Source of the DNA: Apostichopus japonicus
Lineage: Eukaryota > Echinodermata > Holothuroidea > Aspidochirotida > Stichopodidae
Direction of reading: 5' to 3'
Length of the DNA stretch: 64,000 nt
Assembly (NCBI RefSeq): GCF_037975245.1
Contig: NC_092576.1
Location: forward strand, 39,455,611-39,519,610
Shown here piece after piece: positions 48,501-63,999 of the stretch. The stretch's first letter is position 1. Each line of letters starts with the position of its first letter. Position numbers and translations under genes: made by a program. The notes under the pieces are model-generated. The model had not been told where the DNA came from. It was given only the letters and a program-made list of their open reading frames with translations, and did no database searches.

Positions 48501-51420
48501 TTCAGGTGTAAAGGCCCCTTCGCGTCGCTTTTTTTTAGATACAAGTCAAAACAGGCGTCGAATGAGCATTATTACGTGTATATTACGTCTATTAGGAACG
48601 ACATAGACGCTGATTTCGGCAATGATTTGTAAATATGTATCATGAGTTGCGAATAGATACACCAGGGTAACCATATCCAAGGTCAATAAATAGCTATTAT
48701 CGATCGGCTATACGCAATTGCAGTGATTACGTCATCTGTTTCTCGTATCGAAGGTATACCCATAGCTATTACCGATTGACTGGACGACAACGTGTCGAAG
48801 CTACTTAGGCTATGCTACCATGATAGCTTAAGTACAAGCGGCCTGTTGTTGTATATGGATGGCTCTCGTCTTGTATGCGCGAGATCCCGGGTTCGATTCC
48901 CGGCCAACATTTTTGTCCTTTTACATTTTGTTGCTTTTATTTTGATTTGCACGATTGATGAACATGCAGCTTTTGAATGTGTTGCATTCTAACTACTGAA
49001 ACGGTATAATTTGTTTTCATGTTTTCACGGTCAATAAATAGCTATCACCGATCGTCTATAGGCAATAACAGTGAATAAGCCATTTTTTTATCGTGTCGAA
49101 GCTATCTATTTGCCGTAAGCACATGCATTACCTATAGATGATGTATCGAAGCTACGTTTCAGGTGTAAAGGCCCCTTCGCGTCGCTTTTTTTTTTGATAC
49201 AAGTCAAAACAGGCGTCGAATGAGCATTATTACGTGTATATTACGTCTATAAGGAACGACATAGACGCTGATTTCGACAATGATTTGCAAATATGTATCA
49301 TGAGTTGCGAATAGACACCAGGGTAACCATATCCAAGGTCAATAAATAGCTATTATCGATTCGGCTATACGCAATTGCAGTGATTACGTCATCTGTTTCT
49401 CGTATCGAAGGTATACCCATAGCTATTACCGATTGACTGGACGACAACGTGTCGAAGCTACTTAGGCTATGCTACCATGATAGCTTAAGTACAAGCGGCC
49501 TGTTGTTGTATATGGATGGCTCTCGTCTTGTATGCGCGAGATCCCGGGTTCGATTCCCGGCCAACATTTTTGTCCTTTTACATTTTGTTGCTTTTATTTT
49601 GATTTGCACGATTGATGAACATGCAGCTTTTGAATGTGTTGCATTCTAACTACTGAAACGGTATAATTTGTTTTCATGTTTTCACGGTCAATAAATAGCT
49701 ATCACCGATCGTCTATAGGCAATAACAGTGAATAAGCCATTTTTTTATCGTGTCGAAGCTATCTATTTGCCGTAAGCACATGCATTACCTATAGATGATG
49801 TATCGAAGCTACGTTTCAGGTGTAAAGGCCCCTTCGCGTCGCTTTTTTTTTTGATACAAGTCAAAACAGGCGTCGAATGAGCATTATTACGTGTATATTA
49901 CGTCTATAAGGAACGACATAGACGCTGATTTCGACAATGATTTGCAAATATGTATCATGAGTTGCGAATAGACACCAGGGTAACCATATCCAAGGTCAAT
50001 AAATAGCTATTATCGATTCGGCTATACGCAATTGCAGTGATTACGTCATCTGTTTCTCGTATCGAAGGTATACCCATAGCTATTACCGATTGACTGGACG
50101 ACAACGTGTCGAAGCTACTTAGGCTATGCTACCATGATAGCTTAAGTACAAGCGGCCTGTTGGTGTATATGGATGGCTCTCGTCTTGTATGCGCGAGATC
50201 CCGGGTTCGATTCCCGGCCAACATTTTTGTCCTTTTACATTTTGTTGCTTTTATTTTGATTTGCACGATTGATGAACATGCAGCTTCTGAATGTGTTGCA
50301 TTCTAACTACTGAAACGGTATAATTTGTTTTCATGTTTTCACGGTCAATAAATAGCTATCACCGATCGTCTATTGGCAATTACAGTGAATAAGTAATTTT
50401 TTTATCGTGTCGAAGCTATCTAGTTGCCGTAAGCACATGCATTACCTATAGATGATGTATCGAAGCTACGTTTCAGGTGTAAAGGCCCCTTCGCGTCGCT
50501 TTTTTTTAGATACAAGTCAAAACAGGCGTCGAATGAGCATTATTACGTGTATATTACGTCTATTAGGAACGACATAGACGCTGATTTCGGCAATGATTTG
50601 TAAATATGTATCATGAGTTGCGAATAGATACACCAGGGTAACCATATCCAAGGTCAATAAATAGCTATTATCGATCGGCTATACGCAATTGCAGTGATTA
50701 CGTCATCTGTTTCTCGTATCGAAGGTATACCCATAGCTATTACCGATTGACTGGACGACAACGTGTCGAAGCTACTTAGGCTATGCTACCATGATAGCTT
50801 AAGTACAAGCGGCCTGTTGTTGTATATGGATGGCTCTCGTCTTGTATGCGCGAGATCCCGGGTTCGATTCCCGGCCAACATTTTTGTCCTTTTACATTTT
50901 GTTGCTTTTATTTTGATTTGCACGATTGATGAACATGCAGCTTTTGAATGTGTTGCATTCTAACTACTGAAACGGTATAATTTGTTTTCATGTTTTCACG
51001 GTCAATAAATAGCTATCACCGATCGTCTATTGGCAATTACAGTGAATAAGCCATTTTTTTTATCGTGTCGAAGCTATCTAGTTGCCGTAAGCACATGCAT
51101 TACCTATAGATGATGTATCGAAGCTACGTTTCAGGTGTAAAGGCCCCTTCGCGTCGCTTTTTTTTTTGATACAAGTCAAAACAGGCGTCGAATGAGCATT
51201 ATTACGTGTATATTACGTCTATAAGGAACGACATAGACGCTGATTTCGACAATGATTTGCAAATATGTATCATGAGTTGCGAATAGACACCAGGGTAACC
51301 ATATCCAAGGTCAATAAATAGCTATTATCGATTCGGCTATACGCAATTGCAGTGATTACGTCATCTGTTTCTCGTATCGAAGGTATACCCATAGCTATTA
51401 CCGATTGACTGGACGACAAC

Positions 51421-54400
51421 GTGTCGAAGCTACTTAGGCTATGCTACCATGATAGCTTAAGTACAAGCGGCCTGTTGGTGTATATGGATGGCTCTCGTCT
51501 TGTATGCGCGAGATCCCGGGTTCGATTCCCGGCCAACATTTTTGTCCTTTTACATTTTGTTGCTTTTATTTTGATTTGCACGATTGATGAACATGCAGCT
51601 TCTGAATGTGTTGCATTCTAACTACTGAAACGGTATAATTTGTTTTCATGTTTTCACGGTCAATAAATAGCTATCACCGATCGTCTATTGGCAATTACAG
51701 TGAATAAGTAATTTTTTTATCGTGTCGAAGCTATCTAGTTGCCGTAAGCACATGCATTACCTATAGATGATGTATCGAAGCTACGTTTCAGGTGTAAAGG
51801 CCCCTTCGCGTCGCTTTTTTTTAGATACAAGTCAAAACAGGCGTCGAATGAGCATTATTACGTGTATATTACGTCTATTAGGAACGACATAGACGCTGAT
51901 TTCGGCAATGATTTGTAAATATGTATCATGAGTTGCGAATAGATACACCAGGGTAACCATATCCAAGGTCAATAAATAGCTATTATCGATCGGCTATACG
52001 TAATTGCAGTGATTACGTCATCTGTTTCTCGTATCGAAGGTATACTCATAGCTATTACCGATTGACTGGACGACAACGTGTCGAAGCTACTTAGGCTATG
52101 CTACCATGATAGCTTAAGTACAAGCGGCCTGTTGTTGTATATGGATGGCTCTCGTCTTGTATGCGCGAGATCCCGGGTTCGATTCCCGGCCAACATTTTT
52201 GTCCTTTTACATTTTGTTGCTTTTATTTTGATTTGCACGATTGATGAACATGCAGCTTTTGAATGTGTTGCATTCTAACTACTGAAACGGTATAATTTGT
52301 TTTCATGTTTTCACGGTCAATAAATAGCTATCACCGATCGTCTATAGGCAATTACAGTGAATAAGCCATTTTTTTTATCGTGTCGAAGCTATCTAGTTGC
52401 CGTAAGCACATGCATTACCTATAGATGATGTATCGAAGCTACGTTTCAGGTGTAAAGGCCCCTTCGCGTCGCTTTTTTTTTTGATACAAGTCAAAACAGG
52501 CGTCGAATGAGCATTATTACGTGTATATTACGTCTATAAGGAACGACATAGACGCTGATTTCGACAATGATTTGCAAATATGTATCATGAGTTGCGAATA
52601 GACACCAGGGTAACCATATCCAAGGTCAATAAATAGCTATTATCGATTCGGCTATACGCAATTGCAGTGATTACGTCATCTGTTTCTCGTATCGAAGGTA
52701 TACCCATAGCTATTACCGATTGACTGGACGACAACGTGTCGAAGCTACTTAGGCTATGCTACCATGATAGCTTAAGTACAAGCGGCCTGTTGTTGTATAT
52801 GGATGGCTCTCGTCTTGTATGCGCGAGATCCCGGGTTCGATTCCCGGCCAACATTTTTGTCCTTTTACATTTTGTTGCTTTTATTTTGATTTGCACGATT
52901 GATGAACATGCAGCTTTTGAATGTGTTGCATTCTAACTACTGAAACGGTATAATTTGTTTTCATGTTTTCACGGTCAATAAATAGCTATCACCGATCGTC
53001 TATAGGCAATAACAGTGAATAAGCCATTTTTTTATCGTGTCGAAGCTATCTATTTGCCGTAAGCACATGCATTACCTATAGATGATGTATCGAAGCTACG
53101 TTTCAGGTGTAAAGGCCCCTTCGCGTCGCTTTTTTTTTTGATACAAGTCAAAACAGGCGTCGAATGAGCATTATTACGTGTATATTACGTCTATAAGGAA
53201 CGACATAGACGCTGATTTCGACAATGATTTGCAAATATGTATCATGAGTTGCGAATAGACACCAGGGTAACCATATCCAAGGTCAATAAATAGCTATTAT
53301 CGATTCGGCTATACGCAATTGCAGTGATTACGTCATCTGTTTCTCGTATCGAAGGTATACCCATAGCTATTACCGATTGACTGGACGACAACGTGTCGAA
53401 GCTACTTAGGCTATGCTACCATGATAGCTTAAGTACAAGCGGCCTGTTGGTGTATATGGATGGCTCTCGTCTTGTATGCGCGAGATCCCGGGTTCGATTC
53501 CCGGCCAACATTTTTGTCCTTTTACATTTTGTTGCTTTTATTTTGATTTGCACGATTGATGAACATGCAGCTTCTGAATGTGTTGCATTCTAACTACTGA
53601 AACGGTATAATTTGTTTTCATGTTTTCACGGTCAATAAATAGCTATCACCGATCGTCTATTGGCAATTACAGTGAATAAGTAATTTTTTTATCGTGTCGA
53701 AGCTATCTAGTTGCCGTAAGCACATGCATTACCTATAGATGATGTATCGAAGCTACGTTTCAGGTGTAAAGGCCCCTTCGCGTCGCTTTTTTTTAGATAC
53801 AAGTCAAAACAGGCGTCGAATGAGCATTATTACGTGTATATTACGTCTATTAGGAACGACATAGACGCTGATTTCGGCAATGATTTGTAAATATGTATCA
53901 TGAGTTGCGAATAGATACACCAGGGTAACCATATCCAAGGTCAATAAATAGCTATTATCGATCGGCTATACGCAATTGCAGTGATTACGTCATCTGTTTC
54001 TCGTATCGAAGGTATACCCATAGCTATTACCGATTGACTGGACGACAACGTGTCGAAGCTACTTAGGCTATGCTACCATGATAGCTTAAGTACAAGCGGC
54101 CTGTTGTTGTATATGGATGGCTCTCGTCTTGTATGCGCGAGATCCCGGGTTCGATTCCCGGCCAACATTTTTGTCCTTTTACATTTTGTTGCTTTTATTT
54201 TGATTTGCACGATTGATGAACATGCAGCTTTTGAATGTGTTGCATTCTAACTACTGAAACGGTATAATTTGTTTTCATGTTTTCACGGTCAATAAATAGC
54301 TATCACCGATCGTCTATTGGCAATTACAGTGAATAAGCCATTTTTTTTATCGTGTCGAAGCTATCTAGTTGCCGTAAGCACATGCATTACCTATAGATGA

Positions 54401-55364
54401 TGTATCGAAGCTACGTTTCAGGTGTAAAGGCCCCTTCGCGTCGCTTTTTTTTTTGATACAAGTCAAAACAGGCGTCGAATGAGCATTATTACGTGTATAT
54501 TACGTCTATAAGGAACGACATAGACGCTGATTTCGACAATGATTTGCAAATATGTATCATGAGTTGCGAATAGACACCAGGGTAACCATATCCAAGGTCA
54601 ATAAATAGCTATTATCGATTCGGCTATACGCAATTGCAGTGATTACGTCATCTGTTTCTCGTATCGAAGGTATACCCATAGCTATTACCGATTGACTGGA
54701 CGACAACGTGTCGAAGCTACTTAGGCTATGCTACCATGATAGCTTAAGTACAAGCGGCCTGTTGGTGTATATGGATGGCTCTCGTCTTGTATGCGCGAGA
54801 TCCCGGGTTCGATTCCCGGCCAACATTTTTGTCCTTTTACATTTTGTTGCTTTTATTTTGATTTGCACGATTGATGAACATGCAGCTTCTGAATGTGTTG
54901 CATTCTAACTACTGAAACGGTATAATTTGTTTTCATGTTTTCACGGTCAATAAATAGCTATCACCGATCGTCTATTGGCAATTACAGTGAATAAGTAATT
55001 TTTTTATCGTGTCGAAGCTATCTAGTTGCCGTAAGCACATGCATTACCTATAGATGATGTATCGAAGCTACGTTTCAGGTGTAAAGGCCCCTTCGCGTCG
55101 CTTTTTTTTAGATACAAGTCAAAACAGGCGTCGAATGAGCATTATTACGTGTATATTACGTCTATTAGGAACGACATAGACGCTGATTTCGGCAATGATT
55201 TGTAAATATGTATCATGAGTTGCGAATAGATACACCAGGGTAACCATATCCAAGGTCAATAAATAGCTATTATCGATCGGCTATACGTAATTGCAGTGAT
55301 TACGTCATCTGTTTCTCGTATCGAAGGTATACTCATAGCTATTACCGATTGACTGGACGACAAC
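51421..55364 (+). repeat. Multi-monomer repeat marked by shared private variants
   Basis: The monomers around 52078 and 55365 alone share CTATACGTAATTGC (T at 52001 and 55288) and TATACTCATAG (T at 52046 and 55333). Both pairs are 3,287 bases apart, which is five monomers. Confidence 0.8.
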
Positions 55365-58300
55365 GTGTCGAAGCTACTTAGGCTATGCTACCATGATAGC
55401 TTAAGTACAAGCGGCCTGTTGTTGTATATGGATGGCTCTCGTCTTGTATGCGCGAGATCCCGGGTTCGATTCCCGGCCAACATTTTTGTCCTTTTACATT
55501 TTGTTGCTTTTATTTTGATTTGCACGATTGATGAACATGCAGCTTTTGAATGTGTTGCATTCTAACTACTGAAACGGTATAATTTGTTTTCATGTTTTCA
55601 CGGTCAATAAATAGCTATCACCGATCGTCTATAGGCAATTACAGTGAATAAGCCATTTTTTTTATCGTGTCGAAGCTATCTAGTTGCCGTAAGCACATGC
55701 ATTACCTATAGATGATGTATCGAAGCTACGTTTCAGGTGTAAAGGCCCCTTCGCGTCGCTTTTTTTTTAGATACAAGTCAAAACAGGCGTCGAATGAGCA
55801 TTATTACGTGTATATTACGTCTATAAGGAACGACATAGACGCTGATTTCGGCAATGATTTGTAAATATGTATCATGAGTTGCGAATAGATACACCAGGGT
55901 AACCATATCCAAGGTCAATAAATAGCTATTATCGATCGGCTATACGCAATTGCAGTGATTACGTCATCTGTTTCTCGTATCGAAGGTATACCCATAGCTA
56001 TTACCGATTGACTGGACGACAACGTGTCGAAGCTACTTAGGCTATGCTACCATGATAGCTTAAGTACAAGCGGCCTGTTGTTGTATATGGATGGCTCTCG
56101 TCTTGTATGCGCGAGATCCCGGGTTCGATTCCCGGCCAACATTTTTGTCCTTTTACATTTTGTTGCTTTTATTTTGATTTGCACGATTGATGAACATGCA
56201 GCTTTTGAATGTGTTGCATTCTAACTACTGAAACGGTATAATTTGTTTTCATGTTTTCACGGTCAATAAATAGCTATCACCGATCGTCTATTGGCAATTA
56301 CAGTGAATAAGCCATTTTTTTTATCGTGTCGAAGCTATCTAGTTGCCGTAAGCACATGCATTACCTATAGATGATGTATCGAAGCTACGTTTCAGGTGTA
56401 AAGGCCCCTTCGCGTCGCTTTTTTTTTTGATACAAGTCAAAACAGGCGTCGAATGAGCATTATTACGTGTATATTACGTCTATAAGGAACGACATAGACG
56501 CTGATTTCGACAATGATTTGTAAATATGTATCATGAGTTGCGAATAGACACCAGGGTAACCATATCCAAGGTCAATAAATAGCTATTATCGATTCGGCTA
56601 TACGCAATTGCAGAAATTACGTCATCTGTTTCTCGTATCGAAGGTATACCCATAGCTATTACCGATTGACTGGACGACAACGTGTCGAAGCTACTTAGGC
56701 TATGCTACCATGATAGCTTAAGTACAAGCGGCCTGTTGGTGTATATGGATGGCTCTCGTCTTGTATGCGCGAGATCCCGGGTTCGATTCCCGGGCAACAT
56801 TTTTGTCCTTTTACATTTTGTTGCTTTTATTTTGATTTGCACGATTGATGAACATGCAGCTTTTGAATGTGTTGCATTCTAACTACTGAAACGGTATAAT
56901 TTGTTTTCATGTTTTCACGGTCAATAAATAGCTATCACCGATCGTCTATAGGCAATTACAGTGAATAAGCCATTTTTTTATCGTGTCGAAGCTATCTATT
57001 TGCCGTAAGCACATGCATTACCTATAGATGATGTATCGAAGCTACGTTTCAGGTGTAAAGGCCCCTTCGCGTCGCTTTTTTGTTTGGATACAAGTCAAAA
57101 CAGGCGTCGAATGAGCATTATTACGTGTATATTACGTCTATAAGGAACGACATAGACGCTGATTTCGGCAATGATTTGTAAATATGTATCATGAGTTGCG
57201 AATAGATACACCAGGGTAACCATATCCACGGTCAATAAATAGCTATTATCGATTCGGCTATACGCAATTGCAGTGATTACGTCATCTGTTTCTCGTATCG
57301 AAGGTATACCCATAGCTATTACCCATTGACTGGACGACAACGTGTCGAAGCTACTTAGGCTATGCTACCATGATAGCTTAAGTACAAGCGGCCTGTTGGT
57401 GTATATGGATGGCTCTCGTCTTGTATGCGCGAGATCCCGGGTTCGATTCCCGGGCAACATTTTTGTCCTTTTACATTTTGTTGCTTTTATTTTGATTTGC
57501 ACGATTGATGAACATGCAGCTTTTGAATGTGTTGCATTCTAACTACTGAAACGGTATAATTTGTTTTCATGTTTTCACGGTCAATAAATAGCTATCACCG
57601 ATCGTCTATAGGCAATTACAGTGAATAAGCCATTTTTTTATCGTGTCGAAGCTATCTATTTGCCGTAAGCACATGCATTACCTATAGATGATGTATCGAA
57701 GCTACGTTTCAGGTGTAAAGGCCCCTTCGCGTCGCTTTTTTGTTTGGATACAAGTCAAAACAGGCGTCGAATGAGCATTATTACGTGTATATTACGTCTA
57801 TAAGGAACGACATAGACGCTGATTTCGGCAATGATTTGTAAATATGTATCATGAGTTGCGAATAGATACACCAGGGTAACCATATCCACGGTCAATAAAT
57901 AGCTATTATCGATTCGGCTATACGCAATTGCAGTGATTACGTCATCTGTTTCTCGTATCGAAGGTATACCCATAGCTATTACCCATTGACTGGACGACAA
58001 CGTGTCGAAGCTACTTAGGCTATGCTACCATGATAGCTTAAGTACAAGCGGCCTGTTGGTGTATATGGATGGCTCTCGTCTTGTATGCGCGAGATCCCGG
58101 GTTCGATTCCCGGCCAACATTTTTGTCCTTTTACATTTTGTTGCTTTTATTTTGATTTGCACGATTGATGAAAATGCAGCTTTTGAATGTGTTGCATTCT
58201 AACTACTGAAACGGTATAATTTGTTTTCATGTTTTCACGGTCAATAAATAGCTATCACCGATCGTCTATAGGCAATTACAGTGAATAAGCCATTTTTTTA

Positions 58301-58569
58301 TCGTGTCGAAGCTATCTATTTGCCGTAAGCACATGCATTACCTATAGATGATGTATCGAAGCTACGTTTCAGGTGTAAAGGCCCCTTCGCGTCGCTTTTT
58401 TGTTTGGATACAAGTCAAAACAGGCGTCGAATGAGCATTATTACGTGTATATTACGTCTATAAGGAACGACATAGACGCTGATTTCGGCAATGATTTGTA
58501 AATATGTATCATGAGTTGCGAATAGACACCAGGGTAACCATATCCAAGGTCAATAAATAGCTATTATCG

Positions 58570-58637
58570 ATGTTGGTGTATATGGATGGCTCTCGTCTTG
58601 TATGCGCGAGATCCCGGGTTCGATTCCCGGCCAACAT
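58570..58637 (+). ncRNA. tRNA-derived cassette in 518-bp monomer, full 7-bp acceptor
   Basis: A deletion of about 140 bases brings TATTATCGAT next to the cassette. The 5' strand becomes ATGTTGG and pairs fully with CCAACAT, giving a complete seven-pair acceptor stem. B box and T5 are intact. Confidence 0.7.
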
Positions 58638-59744
58638 TTTTGTCCTTTTACATTTTGTTGCTTTTATTTTGATTTGCACGATTGATGAACATGCAGCTTT
58701 TGAATGTGTTGCATTCTAACTACTGAAACGGTATAATTTGTTTTCATGTTTTCACGGTCAATAAATAGCTATCACCGATCGTCTATAGGCAATTACAGTG
58801 AATAAGCCATTTTTTTATCGTGTCGAAGCTATCTATTTGCCGTAAGCACATGCATTACCTATAGATGATGTATCGAAGCTACGTTTCAGGTGTAAAGGCC
58901 CCTTCGCGTCGCTTTTTTGTTTGGATACAAGTCAAAACAGGCGTCGAATGAGCATTATTACGTGTATATTACGTCTATAAGGAACGACATAGACGCTGAT
59001 TTCGGCAATGATTTGTAAATATGTATCATGAGTTGCGAATAGACACCAGGGTAACCATATCCAAGGTCAATAAATAGCTATTATCGATTCGGCTATACGC
59101 AATTGCAGTGATTACGTCATCTGTTTCTCGTATCGAAGGTATACCCATAGCTATTACCCATTGACTGGACGACAACGTGTCGAAGCTACTTAGGCTATGC
59201 TACCATGATAGCTTAAGTACAAGCGGCCTGTTGTTGTATATGGATGGCTCTCGTCTTGTATGCGCGAGATCCCGGGTTCGATTCCCGGCCAACATTTTTG
59301 TCCTTTTACATTTTGTTGCTTTTATTTTGATTTGCACGATTGATGAACATGCAGCTTTTGAATGTGTTGCATTCTAACTACTGAAACGGTATAATTTGTT
59401 TTCATGTTTTCACGGTCAATAAATAGCTATCACCGATCGTCTATAGGCAATTACAGTGAATAAGCCATTTTTTTATCGTGTCGAAGCTATCTATTTGCCG
59501 TAAGCACATGCATTACCTATAGATGATGTATCGAAGCTACGTTTCAGGTGTAAAGGCCCCTTCGCGTCGCTTTTTTGTTTGGATACAAGTCAAAACAGGC
59601 GTCGAATGAGCATTATAACGTGTATATTACGTCTATAAGGAACGACATAGACGCTGATTTCGGCAATGATTTGTAAATATGTATCATGAGTTGCGAATAG
59701 ACACCAGGGTAACCATATCCAAGGTCAATAAATAGCTATTATCG

Positions 59745-59812
59745 ATGTTGGTGTATATGGATGGCTCTCGTCTTGTATGCGCGAGATCCCGGGTTCGATT
59801 CCCGGCCAACAT
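59745..59812 (+). ncRNA. tRNA-derived cassette in 518-bp monomer
   Basis: Same deletion junction and seven-pair acceptor as at 58570. Confidence 0.7.
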
Positions 59813-60920
59813 TTTTGTCCTTTTACATTTTGTTGCTTTTATTTTGATTTGCACGATTGATGAACATGCAGCTTTTGAATGTGTTGCATTCTAACTACTG
59901 AAACGGTATAATTTGTTTTCATGTTTTCACGGTCAATAAATAGCTATCACCGATCGTCTATAGGCAATAACAGTGAATAAGCCATTTTTTTATCGTGTCG
60001 AAGCTATCTATTTGCCGTAAGCACATGCATTACCTATAGATGATGTATCGAAGCTACGTTTCAGGTGTAAAGGCCCCTTCGCGTCGCTTTTTTGTTTGGA
60101 TACAAGTCAAAACAGGCGTCGAATGAGCATTATTACGTGTATATTACGTCTATAAGGAACGACATAGACGCTGATTTCGGCAATGATTTGTAAATATGTA
60201 TCATGAGTTGCGAATAGATACACCAGGGTAACCATATCCAAGGTCAATAAATAGCTATTATCGATCGGCTATACGCAATTGCAGTGATTACGTCATCTGT
60301 TTCTCGTATCGAAGGTATACCCATAGCTATTACCCATTGACTGGACGACAACGTGTCGAAGCTACTTAGGCTATGCTACCATGATAGCTTAAGTACAAGC
60401 GGCCTGTTGGTGTATATGGATGGCTCTCGTCTTGTATGCGCGAGATCCCGGGTTCGATTCCCGGCCAACATTTTTGTCCTTTTACATTTTGTTGCTTTTA
60501 TTTTGATTTGCACGATTGATGAACATGCAGCTTTTGAATGTGTTGCATTCTAACTACTGAAACGGTATAATTTGTTTTCATGTTTTCACGGTCAATAAAT
60601 AGCTATCACCGATCGTCTATAGGCAATAACAGTGAATAAGCCATTTTTTTATCGTGTCGAAGCTATCTATTTGCCGTAAGCACATGCATTACCTATAGAT
60701 GATGTATCGAAGCTACGTTTCAGGTGTAAAGGCCCCTTCGCGTCGCTTTTTTGTTTGGATACAAGTCAAAACAGGCGTCGAATGAGCATTATTACGTGTA
60801 TATTACGTCTATAAGGAACGACATAGACGCTGATTTCGGCAATGATTTGTAAATATGTATCATGAGTTGCGAATAGACACCAGGGTAACCATATCCAAGG
60901 TCAATAAATAGCTATTATCG

Positions 60921-60988
60921 ATGTTGGTGTATATGGATGGCTCTCGTCTTGTATGCGCGAGATCCCGGGTTCGATTCCCGGCCAACAT
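60921..60988 (+). ncRNA. tRNA-derived cassette in 518-bp monomer
   Basis: Same junction. The next cassette (61438) is also of this type, so two short monomers are adjacent. Confidence 0.7.
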
Positions 60989-61437
60989 TTTTGTCCTTTT
61001 ACATTTTGTTGCTTTTATTTTGATTTGCACGATTGATGAACATGCAGCTTTTGAATGTGTTGCATTCTAACTACTGAAACGGTATAATTTGTTTTCATGT
61101 TTTCACGGTCAATAAATAGCTATCACCGATCGTCTATAGGCAATAACAGTGAATAAGCCATTTTTTTATCGTGTCGAAGCTATCTATTTGCCGTAAGCAC
61201 ATGCATTACCTATAGATGATGTATCGAAGCTACGTTTCAGGTGTAAAGGCCCCTTCGCGTCGCTTTTTTGTTTGGATACAAGTCAAAACAGGCGTCGAAT
61301 GAGCATTATTACGTGTATATTACGTCTATAAGGAACGACATAGACGCTGATTTCGGCAATGATTTGTAAATATGTATCATGAGTTGCGAATAGACACCAG
61401 GGTAACCATATCCAAGGTCAATAAATAGCTATTATCG

Positions 61438-61505
61438 ATGTTGGTGTATATGGATGGCTCTCGTCTTGTATGCGCGAGATCCCGGGTTCGATTCCCGGCC
61501 AACAT
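61438..61505 (+). ncRNA. tRNA-derived cassette in 518-bp monomer
   Basis: Same junction and seven-pair acceptor. The following body has GATTGACGAAC instead of GATTGATGAAC. Confidence 0.7.
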
Positions 61506-63931
61506 TTTTGTCCTTTTACATTTTGTTGCTTTTATTTTGATTTGCACGATTGACGAACATGCAGCTTTTGAATGTGTTGCATTCTAACTACTGAAACGGT
61601 ATAATTTGTTTTCATGTTTTCACGGTCAATAAATAGCTATCACCGATCGTCTATAGGCAATTACAGTGAATAAGCCATTTTTTTATCGTGTCGAAGCTAT
61701 CTATTTGCCGTAAGCACATGCATTACCTATAGATGATGTATCGAAGCTACGTTTCAGGTGTAAAGGCCCCTTCGCGTCGCTTTTTTGTTTGGATACAAGT
61801 CAAAACAGGCGTCGAATGAGCATTATTACGTGTATATTACGTCTATAAGGAACGACATAGACGCTGATTTCGGCAATGATTTGTAAATATGTATCATGAG
61901 TTGCGAATAGACACCAGGGTAACCATATCCAAGGTCAATAAATAGCTATTATCGATTCGGCTATACGCAATTGCAGTGATTACGTCATCTGTTTCTCGTA
62001 TCGAAGGTATACCCATAGCTATTACCCATTGACTGGACGACAACGTGTCGAAGCTACTTAGGCTATGCTACCATGATAGCTTAAGTACAAGCGGCCTGTT
62101 GGTGTATATGGATGGCTCTCGTCTTGTATGCGCGAGATCCCGGGTTCGATTCCCGGCCAACATTTTTGTCCTTTTACATTTTGTTGCTTTTATTTTGATT
62201 TGCACGATTGATGAACATGCAGCTTTTGAATGTGTTGCATTCTAACTACTGAAACGGTATAATTTGTTTTCATGTTTTCACGGTCAATAAATAGCTATCA
62301 CCGATCGTCTATAGGCAATTACAGTGAATAAGCCATTTTTTTATCGTGTCGAAGCTATCTATTTGCCGTAAGCACATGCATTACCTATAGATGATGTATC
62401 GAAGCTACGTTTCAGGTGTAAAGGCCCCTTCGCGTCGCTTTTTTGTTTGGATACAAGTCAAAACAGGCGTCGAATGAGCATTATTACGTGTATATTACGT
62501 CTATAAGGAACGACATAGACGCTGATTTCGGCAATGATTTGTAAATATGTATCATGAGTTGCGAATAGATACACCAGGGTAACCATATCCAAGGTCAATA
62601 AATAGCTATTATCGATTCGGCTATACGCAATTGCAGTGATTACGTCATCTGTTTCTCGTATCGAAGGTATACCCATAGCTATTACCCATTGACTGGACGA
62701 CAACGTGTCGAAGCTACTTAGGCTATGCTACCATGATAGCTTAAGTACAAGCGGCCTGTTGGTGTATATGGATGGCTCTCGTCTTGTATGCGCGAGATCC
62801 CGGGTTCGATTCCCGGCCAACATTTTTGTCCTTTTACATTTTGTTGCTTTTATTTTGATTTGCACGATTGATGAACATGCAGCTTTCGAATGTGTTGCAT
62901 TCTAACTACTGAAACGGTATAATTTGTTTTCATGTTTTCACGGTCAATAAATAGCTATCACCGATCGTCTATAGGCAATTACAGTGAATAAGCCATTTTT
63001 TTTATCGTGTCGAAGCTATCTATTTGCCGTAAGCACATGCATTACCTATAGATGATGTATCGAAGCTACGTTTCAGGTGTAAAGGCCCCTTCGCGTCGCT
63101 TTTTTGTTTGGATACAAGTCAAAACAGGCGTCGAATGAGCATTATTACGTGTATATTACGTCTATAAGGAACGACATAGACGCTGATTTCGGCAATGATT
63201 TGTAAATATGTATCATGAGTTGCGAATAGACACCAGGGTAACCATATCCAAGGTCAATAAATAGCTATTATCGATTCGGCTATACGCAATTGCAGTGATT
63301 ACGTCATCTGTTTCTCGTATCGAAGGTATACCCATAGCTATTACCCATTGACTGGACGACAACGTGTCGAAGCTACTTAGGCTATGCTACCATGATAGCT
63401 TAAGTACAAGCGGCCTGTTGGTGTATATGGATGGCTCTCGTCTTGTATGCGCGAGATCCCGGGTTCGATTCCCGGCCAACATTTTTGTCCTTTTACATTT
63501 TGTTGCTTTTATTTTGATTTGCACGATTGATGAACATGCAGCTTTTGAATGTGTTGCATTCTAACTACTGAAACGGTATAATTTGTTTTCATGTTTTCAC
63601 GGTCAATAAATAGCTATCACCGATCGTCTATAGGCAATTACAGTGAATAAGCCATTTTTTTATCGTGTCGAAGCTATCTATTTGCCGTAAGCACATGCAT
63701 TACCTATAGATGATGTATCGAAGCTACGTTTCAGGTGTAAAGGCCCCTTCGCGTCGCTTTTTTGTTTGGATACAAGTCAAAACAGGCGTCGAATGAGCAT
63801 TATAACGTGTATATTACGTCTATAAGGAACGACATAGACGCTGATTTCGGCAATGATTTGTAAATATGTATCATGAGTTGCGAATAGACACCAGGGTAAC
63901 CATATCCAAGGTCAATAAATAGCTATTATCG

Positions 63932-63999
63932 ATGTTGGTGTATATGGATGGCTCTCGTCTTGTATGCGCGAGATCCCGGGTTCGATTCCCGGCCAACAT
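63932..63999 (+). ncRNA. tRNA-derived cassette in 518-bp monomer at window edge
   Basis: Same junction. The window ends one base after the acceptor stem. The upstream variant ATTATAACGTG is shared with the monomer before 59745, about 4.2 kb earlier. Confidence 0.7.

Noticed and set aside
21915-63564. Repeated 66-codon frames (start GTG) and antisense 76-81 codon frames
   Set aside because: They occur once per monomer, begin with a non-ATG codon or cross the tRNA-like cassette, and vary exactly as the DNA repeat does. No family resemblance and no sign of codon-level constraint.
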